Below, piece after piece: positions 47,675 to 60,048 of a stretch of 64,000 nucleotides of DNA. The notes beneath the pieces were generated by a model that was given only the letters and a program-made list of their open reading frames with translations, was not told the DNA's origin and did not search any database. Both the position numbers and the translations under genes were made by a program. The stretch lies in NCBI GenBank assembly GCA_031216445.1, contig CM062206.1:27865501-27929500 (forward strand). Direction: 5' to 3'. This DNA comes from Lateolabrax maculatus. Lineage: Eukaryota > Chordata > Actinopteri > Acropomatiformes > Lateolabracidae. Position 1 is the stretch's first letter. Each line of letters starts with the position of its first letter.

Positions 47675-48228
47675 AGTATACGTACACACGTCTCCCGCAG
47701 AGCTATGTTGAAAGTCCCTCAATATTCAGTCGAGTATTGGCTAATGACCTGCAACACCTAGACGTGTCCAGTACAGTACTACAATATGTAGATGATCTCT
47801 TGATATGTAGCACCTCCAAAGCTCAATGTGCACAAGACTCAGTCTCAGCCCTGATGGCTTTAGAAAAGGGGGCTCACAAGGTGAGTAAAAATAAATTACA
47901 GTTTTGCCAGACACAGGTTGAATACTTAGGTAGACAACTCTGTGGCACTAAATGAGCTATAGTGCCCTCACAAATTGAGGCAGTATCGAAAGCTCCCAAA
48001 CCACAAACGGTGAGACACATGTCGTCATTTCTGCCATCTCAGCTTTACTAGAAGCCATACACCATCCAAAAGTGTTAGCCATCATTAAATGCGTAGCTCA
48101 TCAAAAAACGAATTCCCTGATAGCTAAAGGCAACAACTTAGCAGATGAAGCCGCAAAACGCATAGCTACACCCACCTGTATAGGACCACTGCTGGAGATT
48201 GTGAACCACTGACAAACTTATATATATA

Positions 48229-48265
<37 letters not shown>

Positions 48266-48548
48266 CTATATATATGTGCTGCTATGTAATAGCAGCACAA
48301 CATCAGGCAAGTCCATATGCACATTCTGTATGGGCAAAAAGGGGGGCAAGTATAATCACTGAAGAAGGTCCATCACATGGGCTATGGCGAAGTGCACATG
48401 GACGTATTGTCCTCCCAACATCTTTGGTACAGGTTGCTACACGTAGTGCGCATGGTCAGGACCATTGCACAAGTGGGGAGGTGTTGAGACGCCTTCAAGC
48501 AGTCTGGTGGTCACCATTTTTCCGACCTGCGTTTGTAGCTGAGACAAT
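47675..48548 (+). mobile_element. ERV pol fragment (junction 8, short)
   Basis: Same 7-bp deletion and His to Arg change as junction 7. Confidence 0.8.
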
Positions 48549-48668
48549 TTTGCAAGGAAGGTTTTTTTCTGTTGCTCTGGTATTTCAAGTCTGATACTGC
48601 ATGTTAGTGTTTTTGTTTTTTGTTTCTATTTTGCCGGGCTTGATGCTAAAATGATCTTTTCTTTTCAG

Positions 48669-51600
48669 ATTTTTCAAGAAGACAAAAAACTTCCTATGCA
48701 GTGGTTGTGTAAGTACTGCACATTTTGTGCTGAAAAGAGGTGCTTCTTACTTAAGCATTACCGCTTAAAACACGGGTGCCACACTCGAATATCACCACTA
48801 CCGTGCCTTTATAAGGAGTGCCTGTGCACATTTAAATCTTTCAATGCACTCAAAGTCCACTTATCAACATGGCACACTCAAAAGGACCTGGGGAACGTGG
48901 GTGAAACTGCTTTCCATTGTCAGCTGTGTGACTTTGTGGAGCCTTGCACTGGAGCTGACTTTTTTACCCATTTACAAAGACATTTGAAGCTGAAGCAAAA
49001 GGTTTCCTGTCCATATCAAGGCTGTAGCTTTCAGAGCAATGTTTATTCAACCTTTAATGCACATAAAAGCAAAGAACATCAAGACCACAATAAGATGGCA
49101 TTCAAACCTGAAATTGTGTCACATAATGTACTTGAGGTACCTCCACCTAATATAAATATTCAACCTGAGGATAGTGCCCCTGAAACTGATCAGGTTGAGT
49201 TTGAGGTTACTGAGCTCAATGAAGATGTGGGAGACTTGGAGAGTCAGTTGGAACATAATGTAGCTGCTGTTTTTCTGAAAATGTCATCGATTCTTAACAT
49301 CTCTGAAAATGCCCTGCAAGAAGTTATAGAGCAGATCAACCAAATTTATGTGCTTTCACAGCCATTGTTACATACCTCGGTTGGAAAAATACTAAATCAA
49401 CATTGTGGAGATGTTGAGGACTCTTAAGTGAGTGAGATAGCTAAAGTATTTACTGAGAATAATGTATTCCTGAAATTCACTTCTACTAGGGGGTCATTGT
49501 CAACCACTAGCAAGCGAACATCATACATTTGAAAAGAATTCTCAGTGGTGACGCCTATTGAGTTTGTCCTAAAAAATGACAGGCAGACAGTTGTGTATAT
49601 CCCCATACTAAAAATGCTGCAGACATTACTAAACAATGGAGAAATTTTAGATAAGGCCATGTCATCTGAGACAAATTTGTCACAAGGATACAGATCTCAC
49701 AGGGATGGTTACCGGTTTAAAGACAATTCTCTCTTGACAGAGGAAGAATTCAGGATTGCTCTTTTCTTGTACATAGATGATTTTGAGGTGGCTAAGCCCT
49801 TGGGAACCTCCAGAAAGAAACACAAGCTGCCATCTACTGGGTACTTGGAAATCTACACCCTAAATATCGCTCCTCTCTTCATTCCATTCAGCTTGCTCTA
49901 CTCATCATCGCTGAAGATGATATCAGGAAGTTGACTTTAAATGAGAGACCACAGTCTATTGAAGAATTAAAAGTGCAACTGGTAGATAAACTGTCACTGC
50001 AGTATGACTTTAAACTGCAGTATGAAGATCAAGACTTCCATAATGCCCTCTGCAATTTGACTGAAATAACTGATTTACCTGAAAGAGCTACGCTCAAAAT
50101 CATCCCTCTTGTGACTCTCCATTTAACCGCATTGTCATCACCCACCACAACATCAGACACTGAGTGCAGCACAGCAGACACTGAGATCCTGTCGACATGA
50201 AGAGCATCACCATCGCTAAGACAACAGTGGCCAGATTTCTTTGACATACCCAATTTCTCAGTTGATGTTGACTATAGACTCAGACAGGCAGATCTTGCCT
50301 TTATGAAGGATGGAACACGTATGACTCTACCACGAGATATGAAGCATGACATACTAGAAAAGCTTGCTGAGACGATGTACAGTTTCAAGGCTTACCCTAA
50401 AGATGATGACTTCAGCAGTGTTGCAAAAGCACTAATTAGCAAACACCCCTGCCTCACTGAGCCTGGACCACACAGATGGTATGGCTGGAAAAACAGCCTT
50501 AAATTATCGCACAAAGCTTCAAAAAGCTGGATGTGAGGATGTAGCAATCAATGGAGGCAAAAGAAGTAAAGGCAACCCAGAAGGAGAATCCTCAAGCAAG
50601 AATATCAAACGGCCAAAAAGAGGTGAAGCAAACTACCTACCTAACTTACCTGAAGGACATGATGAAACAAGCCTTGAAAATGCCAGAAAGGTTCTCGTGG
50701 AAGAAATGAAGAAGAAACAACCCAATGGCACTCTCATCTCACAAATGATGGACCAATCATTCCCACTACGCAGACAAGAAATTGTAGAAAAGGAACCTGC
50801 TGTACAGAACATTGTTGAACGATGGCCAGCACTCTTCACAGACAGGTAAACTATTTTTGTTCTCAACCAATAAAATAATGCCTATCAAAAAGAAATTCAA
50901 GGTGTGTGGCTAGAAATCCAAACACACTTGTTGGAATGTTAACACTTCTGCCATCTCTCCATCCCTACCCACCCCTCTCTCTACTTTTCAGGTGTTTGCT
51001 GAGTTCAACAGAATCGCAAGTAAGAATCTTGAGGGAGACTTCTTTGAGGCTCTGGACCAGTATACCCCACGTTTCATTGAACTTTTCAAAACAAGAAGGG
51101 GAACTGTTGGCCAGAAGCTCAGTGAGCTGATGCAGCACATGAGCTGGATGGTAAGTAGGTTAATTTTGCTTTTGATCTGTGTGATAGTTCATCAATCAAG
51201 TTCTAAATGAGATGATCCAGCCCAACCTATTCTATTTCCTGTCTGACTTGTGCTTGTGCCTTGCAAATTACTCTGTTAACTGGTCTTTTCTCTCTCTGTG
51301 TATCATTAGACACCAGACGTGACAGTACTTCGCTCTGTTGTCCTCAAAGGCATTCCTATTTTACTTGGTGACGACTCCAGTGAATTCTTCAAGACATGCT
51401 CTGTAAGTACTTGCACATAAGAAAAAGTTTGGTCTGCATTAAAATAGAACTATATCTGTGCTGACATAGAAGATGTAATTTTATCTGCACAATATACAAT
51501 ATACATTTTGTACAGTGATTGATGTATTTTGTATGGCAATTCCTCCACAGCTAATCTGAGAGGTATTTAAACAGCCAGTAAATAAAAATGAAATTTGCCA

Positions 51601-52194
51601 CATAAACGTTGTACACATTAATTAATTGTAAATCTAAGGAGCAGGAGTCCAGGCTGAAAAGTCAGTGTCACTGTTTAAGAATATATGGACCTTGTGGACC
51701 ATAGCTTTAGTTTAATCATACCACATTTATTTTGTTGGTTATATTGTAACAATCCAGTGTGAACACATATTTAAAACCATATTCCCTAGCAAATGCTTTC
51801 AACATTAAAAATGAATGTTTAGAAGAGCATAAATTGCCATGCTGAAGAATGTGTGTGTGTGTCTTTGTAGGGTACAGCGAGAGACGAGGCCCTAGAATGC
51901 ACTGTCGGTGTGCTGACAGTTGTCAGTGAAGATAATCCTCATGAGGGTCCAAGTTCAGTAGACCTCCAGCCCATCTCCACTGCCATCATTCTGGAGGGAG
52001 GTATCATCATGGATCATATAAAAAAACTTGCCTCAGGCAGTTTGTCTGTTATTTGGGCTTACATATGCTTTGCATTTGGATTACCCAAAATGCATGGCAA
52101 ATACACTCAACTTCATTCAGACTGTGATGCTTGGACTGGGAAAGAAAACCTCCCACCAAAACTGTTAACTTTGAAGAACAGTCTACTGGGTTAG
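48669..52194 (+). pseudogene. Element pseudogene with extra nonsense codon (unit 8)
   Basis: Carries the unit 6-8 stop at 50198-50200. No private coding change was noticed. Confidence 0.75.
48696..49427 (+). CDS. Four-finger C2H2 N-terminal ORF (unit 8)
   Basis: Shares Arg94 to Gln (48976) with unit 7, which makes units 7 and 8 closest relatives for this exon. Confidence 0.5.
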   Translation: MQWLCKYCTFCAEKRCFLLKHYRLKHGCHTRISPLPCLYKECLCTFKSFNALKVHLSTWHTQKDLGNVGETAFHCQLCDFVEPCTGADFFTHLQRHLKLKQKVSCPYQGCSFQSNVYSTFNAHKSKEHQDHNKMAFKPEIVSHNVLEVPPPNINIQPEDSAPETDQVEFEVTELNEDVGDLESQLEHNVAAVFLKMSSILNISENALQEVIEQINQIYVLSQPLLHTSVGKILNQHCGDVEDS

Positions 52195-53544
52195 ACCAGT
52201 AAAGAGCCATCAGCTGTCAGATAGCACTTTGTAAATTATGCAGCAGTTAATGTTCTCCTGTTATCAGAGAAAGTTTTATGCTTTCATGCAACTGAGCTGG
52301 CTTGTTTATGATCTCAAAAAAAAAAAAAATTCTATTAAAGTGTACCATGTTATGCTAGTATGCTAATGGTGGAAATAGCGCCACCTTGTGTTGCAAAGAG
52401 TTGTTAGATAATGTTGTCAGAAAGGAACCTAGCAAGGTTGACCTGTTTACATTTGTGTTTTGGGAAAACTTTTAATTATAGTAGTTATAATGTAGTACAA
52501 ATACAAAACCCAAGGAGTGATGTTTTTCTGTGTTGGTTTAAACCTTGGACTGATGCTCGCTTTGGGACACAAAAGCATTTGTTGTACTTTCAGTTTTGAT
52601 CAGAAATGCAATGATTTTGCATGCACTGAAGTCCTGTAATTATCAGGTGTTTACCTGTTTAATATTGTGAGACTGTTACATGCATAGAATTAGCTCACAA
52701 AAATGTGGTTTTATTTTTGCCATGTCCATGTCATGTTCTACAGTCAAATCAAACCACAAGTTTGTTGTTTAGCTGCTGTTTTGTACTTGAATGTACAAGA
52801 AAGTGATACTTGGGAACAGAACACTTGAGGCTGAATAATAGATTTAATGCATATTGTTATTACAATAGCCTAACAGACATAGATCACACTATGAGCAATT
52901 TTGCAACTAGCTTTAAAATACATTAAATATGACAAGAGGATAGAGAACAGTAATTTTACTGTTTATTGTAAGGTTATTACATGAGTGATAAAACACACAT
53001 TTTATATTGGAGAATTGGAATCAAAAGTAACAATATCGAACATTTATTGTTCAGTCTAGATCTGTCAGTGATGCAATTATTTTTTTAATAAATGTTGTAA
53101 TGCAGCTGAACAAACCCAGTGAGTGTTCTTTTAAAGTATATGTTTGTGGTGTTTTTCCCTTTATTAGGTAATAACAGCTAAAATAGATAAGAAATGGGAG
53201 AAGGACAAGGACCCATTCAAGGAAATTGGTTTGTTTAATTTAACTGAACTGAAATGAACTGAAAAAAAATGAGTGAGTAGTAAGTAGTAGGTATCATAAT
53301 TCTAAGTGGGGTTAAATTTGTATCAAGCAGTCCACACAAAATGAAAAAATTAAGTTAACACTAAGCATGGCTATTAAGTTACATGAACTTTTTTTTTTTT
53401 TTTTAGTTGTACTACTTGATTTGGTACTGCACACTTAAAATAAACAAGCTTTTCTAACTCACTATTCTTAAGATTACTTTGCTTAATTTGCAACGAGTTT
53501 GCATACTTTTTTTAAGTAAGGTCAACTAATTAGATTTTACAGTG

Positions 53545-54093
53545 AGTATACGTACACACGTCTCCCGCAGAGCTATGTTGAAAGTCCCTCAATATTCAGT
53601 CGAGTATTGGCTAATGACCTGCAACACCTAGACGTGTCCAGTACAGTACTACAATATGTAGATGATCTCTTGATATGTAGCACCTCCAAAGCTCAATGTG
53701 CACAAGACTCAGTCTCAGCCCTGATGGCTTTAGAAAAGGGGGCTCACAAGGTGAGTAAAAATAAATTACAGTTTTGCCAGACACAGGTTGAATACTTAGG
53801 TAGACAACTCTGTGGCACTAAATGAGCTATAGTGCCCTCACAAATTGAGGCAGTATCGAAAGCTCCCAAACCACAAACGGTGAGACACATGTCGTCATTT
53901 CTGCCATCTCAGCTTTACTAGAAGCCATACACCATCCAAAAGTGTTAGCCATCATTAAATGCGTAGCTCATCAAAAAACGAATTCCCTGATAGCTAAAGG
54001 CAACAACTTAGCAGATGAAGCCGCAAAACGCATAGCTACACCCACCTGTATAGGACCACTGCTAGTAGCTGGAGATTGTGAACCACTGACAAA

Positions 54094-54141
<48 letters not shown>

Positions 54142-55094
54142 CTATATATATGTGCTGCTATATAATAGCAGCACAACATCAGGCAAGTCCATATGCACAT
54201 TCTGTATGGGCAAAAAGGGGGGCAAGTATAATCACTGAAGAAGGTCCATCACATGGGCTATGGCGAAGTGCACATGGACATATTGTCCTCCCAACATCTT
54301 TGGTACAGGTTGCTACACGTAGTGCGCATGGTCAGGACCATTGCACAAGTGGGGAGGTGTTGAGACGCCTTCAAGCAGTCTGGTGGTCACCATTTTTCCG
54401 ACCTGCGTTTGTAGCTGAGACAATAAAAAAAGCCCTAAAAATGCTAGGAATCAAACAGAAGTTCAGATGTGTGTATCACCCACAGTCACAGAGAGTAGTG
54501 GAAAGGGCAAATGGCATGCTAAAAGCAAAACTTGCAAAAATTAGAGCAGACAGTCAGTATAAAATCAATTGGGTAGATGCATTGCCACTTGCTTTGATGG
54601 CTATACGAACACTAACTAACACTAACACTAAGCTAAGAGACTAACACATCTAATACCACACGAGGCACTTACAGGGAGACCGATGCCGGTTCCCTTTTGT
54701 AGAGGGCCGTATGCGAGCAATGTGAACGAGAACTAACATGCTACCTACGACACCTAACGCAAATACACAAAGCTGTGCTCCAACAGGTAAAAGCTGTGTC
54801 TGAGGACAGAGACGCTGACATTCCAGAGCAGCTAAGGAGAGTTGAACCTGGAGACTGGGTCTACGTAAAGGTGTTCAAACGAAAGTGGGACCAACCAAGG
54901 TGAGAAGGACCCTTTAAGGTTATCCTAACTACCCCAACTGCGCTGAAAGTAGAGGGTAAGAAATGTTGGTTCCATTTAAACCATTGCTGCAGAGCGAGGG
55001 ATCCAGGTGAGACAGCAAGGGCACAGCACGATCCAGAAAGGGACGGTGAAGCCTCCCAACTGGAAGATAGACAGCTTCAAGATCCAAGGACAAA
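53545..55094 (+). mobile_element. ERV pol fragment: RT C-half, RNase H end, integrase (junction 9, long)
   Basis: Counterpart of 6968-8510. The (TA)n tract at 54095-54138 has lost the usual gatat interruption. The integrase N-end continues through FVAETIKKAL to the C-terminal domain, with the same missing catalytic segment. Confidence 0.8.
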
Positions 55095-55361
55095 GATGAT
55101 CACAGAGACTGGCTGAGAGGAGGAGTACCAGTAAACAACGTAATCACACTCACGTATATAAAGTCAGCTCAATACAATCAAACATTGACATTAGGACCAG
55201 AAGGCATAAAAATAGACACGCATGTGGTTCACAGACAATGCCTAAAAGAAGGGACAGTGATGGTAGTGGTACAATGTTCACGAAATCAATGCACATAGAT
55301 AAACCTACACCAAACCATGACAGCTGAAGAAGCAACCAAATTGACCCAAATTTAAGTAAAA

Positions 55362-55818
55362 TGAGGTGTCTGAGCTGAGAGATGTCTCTCCCATGTGTGT
55401 CCAATGTTTAGATACTTGTGTGGATCCAATGTTTAGATACTTGTGTGGGAAATGTTTAGATAAGCCTATGTCCAAGGTCTGGCTACTTTCATAGATGGGT
55501 GCCCCTTGGGGGTTGTTTTCCTAAAGTTCCAAAGAGATGAGATCAGTTTCAACCTGAACTATAGGTTCCACCTTCCCTTTCTGTAAAATAGCCATGTATG
55601 GTTATGAGGTTGGCTCTGAGCCTATCTTGTCACCACACATTAGCTATACCATGAGGCTTTAAAAGGTGTAGTTTGAGTGGAAAACGGGGGAGATTCACAT
55701 TGGCTTCGGATCTTCTCACAGGCAATCCATGGTGCTTGTTTTGACGCTGTACTTTTTGTAATAAACCTTTTTATACAACTAAGTCGGTGTCAGCGGAGAT
55801 TCCTTCATCATCATCACA
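55362..55818 (+). mobile_element. ERV long terminal repeat (second copy)
   Basis: Same ends and internal signals as 8778-9234 (AATAAA at 55760-55765, duplicated 25-bp block near 55400-55462). Confidence 0.5.
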
Positions 55819-55827
55819 TCATCGCTA

Positions 55828-56445
55828 CAGAAGATACAACACAGCCAACCCCTCTCAGACAGCTAAGGTCGCAAAAGGAGGAAGCATTTAGGAGTGGAGA
55901 CAGAAGCAGGTTCAAAGAGGCAAAGTACAGGTTTAGCAAGGAGGTGAGGGGAGCTAAACGACTGTATTCTGAGAAACTCCAACACCAGTTCTCAGCCAAG
56001 GACTCTGCTTCTGTCTGGAAGGGGCTCAGAGAGCTCACCCATTACAAACCCAGAGCCCCCCACTCTGCTAACGACTTGCGCCTGTCCAACAATCTGAACA
56101 AGTTCTACTGTCGTTTCGAAAGACAATGGGACAGTCCAGACACAATCCCCTGGGACTCCATCCACCAGCCCCAGGCCACCAGCTTCACCTCTCCCACCAC
56201 TGCAGGGGCCTGGGCCTCTCCACAACTTCAAACCTCAGAGGCCCCCTTCCCGTCCACAGTGACACCTCTCTCAATCCTGGAGAGGGATGTTAACAGACAA
56301 TACAAGAGACAGAACCTCCACAAAGCAGCCGGGCCAGACTCTGTCTCTCCATCCACCCTGAAGCACTGTGCTGACCAGCTGTCTCTGGTGTTCACAGATA
56401 TCTTTAACACTTCACTGGAGATATCCCACATACCAGCCTGCTTCA
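55828..56445 (+). mobile_element. Truncated LINE ORF2 fragment (second copy)
   Basis: Same truncation points as the first copy, with one visible missense difference (Arg to Pro near 55852). Confidence 0.8.
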
Positions 56446-56477
56446 AATGTTCCAGCAAGAGATACTGTAAGACTTAG

Positions 56478-57514
56478 AGCACACTGGCAGACGAAGAGAA
56501 AGACAAAAGACACTCACATATGTGCAGCCTGCAGTATACTGGATCCAATGGCCAGCTGACTCAGAACTTGCACACCAATGGAGTGTGTGAAAAGCCTGGA
56601 TACAGAAAGAACTGCCCACAGCACAAGAACCACGACTGCCGCTGCACTGCACTCTGATGTATGATGAGACTCAGCAACATACTGACTACAAAGAATGCTG
56701 GACAGAGTTGATTACAGGCAAAATATTATCTGTAATATGTCAAGACCTGTATGTTGGACCACAAGGACCAGCAGCAGCAGTTACTCTACCACCAGAACTA
56801 CGTCCCTGGTTTCAAGTCACCAGCTCCGTCCCACATGTTACACTCCTGATAGCTAATGGACATGAATCACGTGACCTAGGACCGATGGTGAAGGCAGCAC
56901 TACAAGTGACTGTATGGAAACCAACTCAGAACACGCATGTGCAGTCATCCTCCGATGGACAATATGTGAAAATATTTCTGCGAGCATATGACAAAGGAAC
57001 AAGAGCCCAAGTGCTACTAAGTCAGAGATTCCCTACTCAACTGCCACTCTCAGAAGAACATAGTGTGCTACTACATCAGATACCACATGAGTTATGGTCA
57101 CATCATAAAACAGATGTAGGGCTAGTTAGGTCAGCACAGCCAGTTCACATCAAAGCAAAAGAGGGCATTGTGTTGCCATACCAAAAACAATATCCCATGA
57201 AACCACACCAAATAGCAGGTATAAGACCCACCATCAAGGGCTTGGTAGCAGCAGGTGTGTTAAAACCAACAAAAAGTCTGTGTAATACACCAACTTGTCC
57301 AATAAAACAAAATAAACTCTAGTGACTATCGATTGGTGCATGATTTGTGCGCCATTAATTCCACTGTAGATGCAGAAGTACCTGTGGTTCCAGACCCACA
57401 TACTTTGCTTTCTAATATCCCACATGACGCCTGTTGGTACACAGCATTTGTTAGTGTGCCATTACACCCAGATTCACAGTATCTGTTTGCTTTTACATAT
57501 CAAGGACAGCAGTA
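56478..57514 (+). mobile_element. ERV nucleocapsid remnant and RT N-half (second copy)
   Basis: Open from 56657 to 57322, then a frame change as in the first copy. Ends at the AGTA before the second left terminus. Confidence 0.8.
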
Positions 57515-57690
57515 CACTGTAAATGCAAACATGGTATTTAATTAAAAATAGTAAATTGACTTAAATCATTTTTTATCAAATTGCTATTAACACTCACTTT
57601 TAGTAAGTTACTTGTAATTTGTGGTTGAAAAATCTCACCGGCTCAGTCTACTTGAACTGGATTAATTTAGAAAAAGTATGTTTTCGATAA

Positions 57691-58009
57691 TTGTGCTTTT
57701 ACAAGTACATTTACTCAATACTGCACTTAAGTACAAAGTACTTTAAGTACTTTACTTTTTTTTTCATATTACTGTCTACTTTTACTCCACTACATTTCAG
57801 AGGGAAATATTGTACTTTTTACATCACTGCATATGTAATAATACATACGCGATATATAATAATAATCAGTAGTATGCTACTTTTAATTTTAATATTTTAA
57901 GTATTTCTTTTTGTGGTTATATGTTTTTTACTTAATTGAAATTTTCACTGCAGGAGCTGTATTGTAAAAGAGTAGTTTCACGGAGTGGTATTAGTACTTT
58001 TGCTTCGAT
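57691..58009. repeat. Nested fish interspersed repeat (second copy)
   Basis: Same sequence and place relative to the left terminus as at 11107-11425. Confidence 0.55.
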
Positions 58010-58033
58010 TTGAAAACTTCGCCGGCTTTTTTT

Positions 58034-58191
58034 TTTTTTTTCCCGACCTGTGGGCATGCGCAACTCCGTCCTCTCTACGCCTGACGGTATGTCAACAACA
58101 CACCCGCAACGGACGAGGAGCTGGACCTAATCCCTGCAACAGCACTCGTTAAGGTTATTTTCAGCATTCTTGTGCTTGGCACACTCATTTG
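58034..58191 (+). promoter_or_regulatory. Putative promoter and first non-coding exon (second copy)
   Basis: Counterpart of 11450-11607, donor at 58192. Confidence 0.45.
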
Positions 58192-58711
58192 GTGAGTAAT
58201 ATTTTACCCTTGTTTAGACCGTTTTCTTTCTGTAAGTAAGCGCCATATTTTTCGTGCTTGCTAGTAATGATGTGTGTTGTAATGTCGGCTAACGCTGCCT
58301 CAGAGCTATATAGCTCTGAGCTAGCTGAACTATATTATGGACATAACGTGTCTTACTTTTGTCACGTTAAAGTTGAGGAGAAACTTTAGTGTAGCGGTCG
58401 CGGGCGTGCTCGTCACGTGCACGCGCACACCCGCTGTCGGAGTTGATTTTTTTTTCTGAGGCCAGTCATCTATGAGTACTCACTCACGATGAGAGACTGA
58501 TCCCGGCGGTTTGTGAGTTTCCATGAGCAGGAGGGCATTCACATGGCAGAACATCAGAACAAGTCTGGATGTATCATTTTATTTTACGTTCGGCTGTTAA
58601 GTTAGGACTATGCTAACTTAATGTTATTTTATTTAACCCTCCTCACTTAACACTAGTCATATTTGTAGCTGTGTCGTTTCCATGGTTACCACGTTTAGCG
58701 CGCCCAATGAG

Positions 58712-58835
58712 CCGGTCACCCGCTCCACTCAGTGTGATCATTCTGCAGGATCAATGAACTGTCAGCGTGTTTAATCAATCATAACTCTGAATACTAAACT
58801 GATTTTCACGGGATTGTTTAATGCAAACGTCACAC

Positions 58836-58886
<51 letters not shown>

Positions 58887-59379
58887 ATAATATATACAGA
58901 TATATAGGGAGAGAGAGATAGATAGATAGATATAGATTTTCATTTTTTTTGATATATATGTAGATATACATATTCATTTTTTCTGAGATCTAACTTCTGT
59001 CTATTGTGTTTTATCTTATATTGATGTATAATGTTGTATTGTTTCTTCATTTTTCAACTTATTAAAATAGCTGAGTAGTACACAATCTGCTTCTGCTTCT
59101 CTATCATATATTAGTGTTTTTATATATATGTGTGTGTGTGTGTATTATATTATATCATACATAGCATATATCACATACCAGAATATTCTATTACCGTTAT
59201 GCCTATTATGTATATTAAAATACGCCGAATCATGTGTCCGGTATCATGCCTACATGTATGACGTTTGCAGAAAAAAATCCCGTGAAAATCAGTTTAGTAT
59301 TCAGAGTTATGATTAATTAAATGCATTGACACTTCATTGTACCTGCAGACAGATTACACTGAGTGGAGCGGGTGACCGG
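58712..59379. mobile_element. MITE-like element with 129-bp terminal inverted repeats (second copy)
   Basis: Arms 58712-58840 and 59251-59379. The element is 668 bp against 647 in the first copy because the central (TA)n is longer. Confidence 0.7.
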
Positions 59380-59777
59380 TCCAAGATGGCGGCCCCACGT
59401 CTCGTCAGCGCCAATAGGCAGTAGCGGTCGATGCGGCGTCTACTCTTTATATGTCTATGCCGCACACTGTTTACTTGCGCAGTGCTTGTCTGATCACACG
59501 AGGAGCGCAGTGAGAGCCCGCAGATCAGATTTGGGACAGACAAAAGGGTCTCCCTGTCTGTCTTTTTATCATAGCCTGTTACCATTGCTGGCATACTCAG
59601 TGGCCTAAGTTATTCTTTAAGGTTATGTTGTCTAGAATATGTACATTACAATACTGTCTTTGTGGGTAATAGGCCTATGTTACAGTTTTCACTTGTACTG
59701 GAAACAAGATGTTTATGAGTTGTGGTGAGCTTTGGTTGTGTTAAATTGTTGTATTCTTCTTAACTGTCCCCTTCCAG

Positions 59778-59824
59778 GCTCAGGCAGATGGTGATCAATC
59801 CACAGTTCCCTTGATACCACATAA
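59778..59824 (+). other. Non-coding 5' exon 2 (second copy)
   Basis: Same 47 bp and splice sites as 13172-13218. Confidence 0.5.
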
Positions 59825-60048
59825 GTGAGTCATTTACCATTTACCTTTTGTACTGCTGTGTTCATTTGGTAGCTGTTCTTGTCTTAAAGAAGTTAAATGA
59901 TTAAAAGCTTGATAATTAGATAGATTTTTGCAAGGATTTAGTTTTTTTCTGTTGCTCTGGTATTTCAAGCCTGATACTGCATGTTAGTGTTTTTGTTTTT
60001 TGTTTCTATTTTGCTGGGCTTGATGCTAAAATGATCTTTTCTTTTCAG

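Larger units (their letters stand above)
48549..53544 (+). mobile_element. 5'-truncated CACTA-like element (unit 8)
   Basis: Shared deletion junction to terminus 53536-53544. It is the last short unit before the second long segment. Confidence 0.8.
54425..59926 (+). other. Segment present only in long units (second copy)
   Basis: This is the counterpart of 7841-13320, offset by 46,584 bp over its first half. It is about 22 bp longer, mainly because the (TA)n tract near 58.84-58.89 kb is longer. Only scattered substitutions separate the two copies, for example 55099 (g versus a in the first copy) and 55309 (c versus t). Confidence 0.9.
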
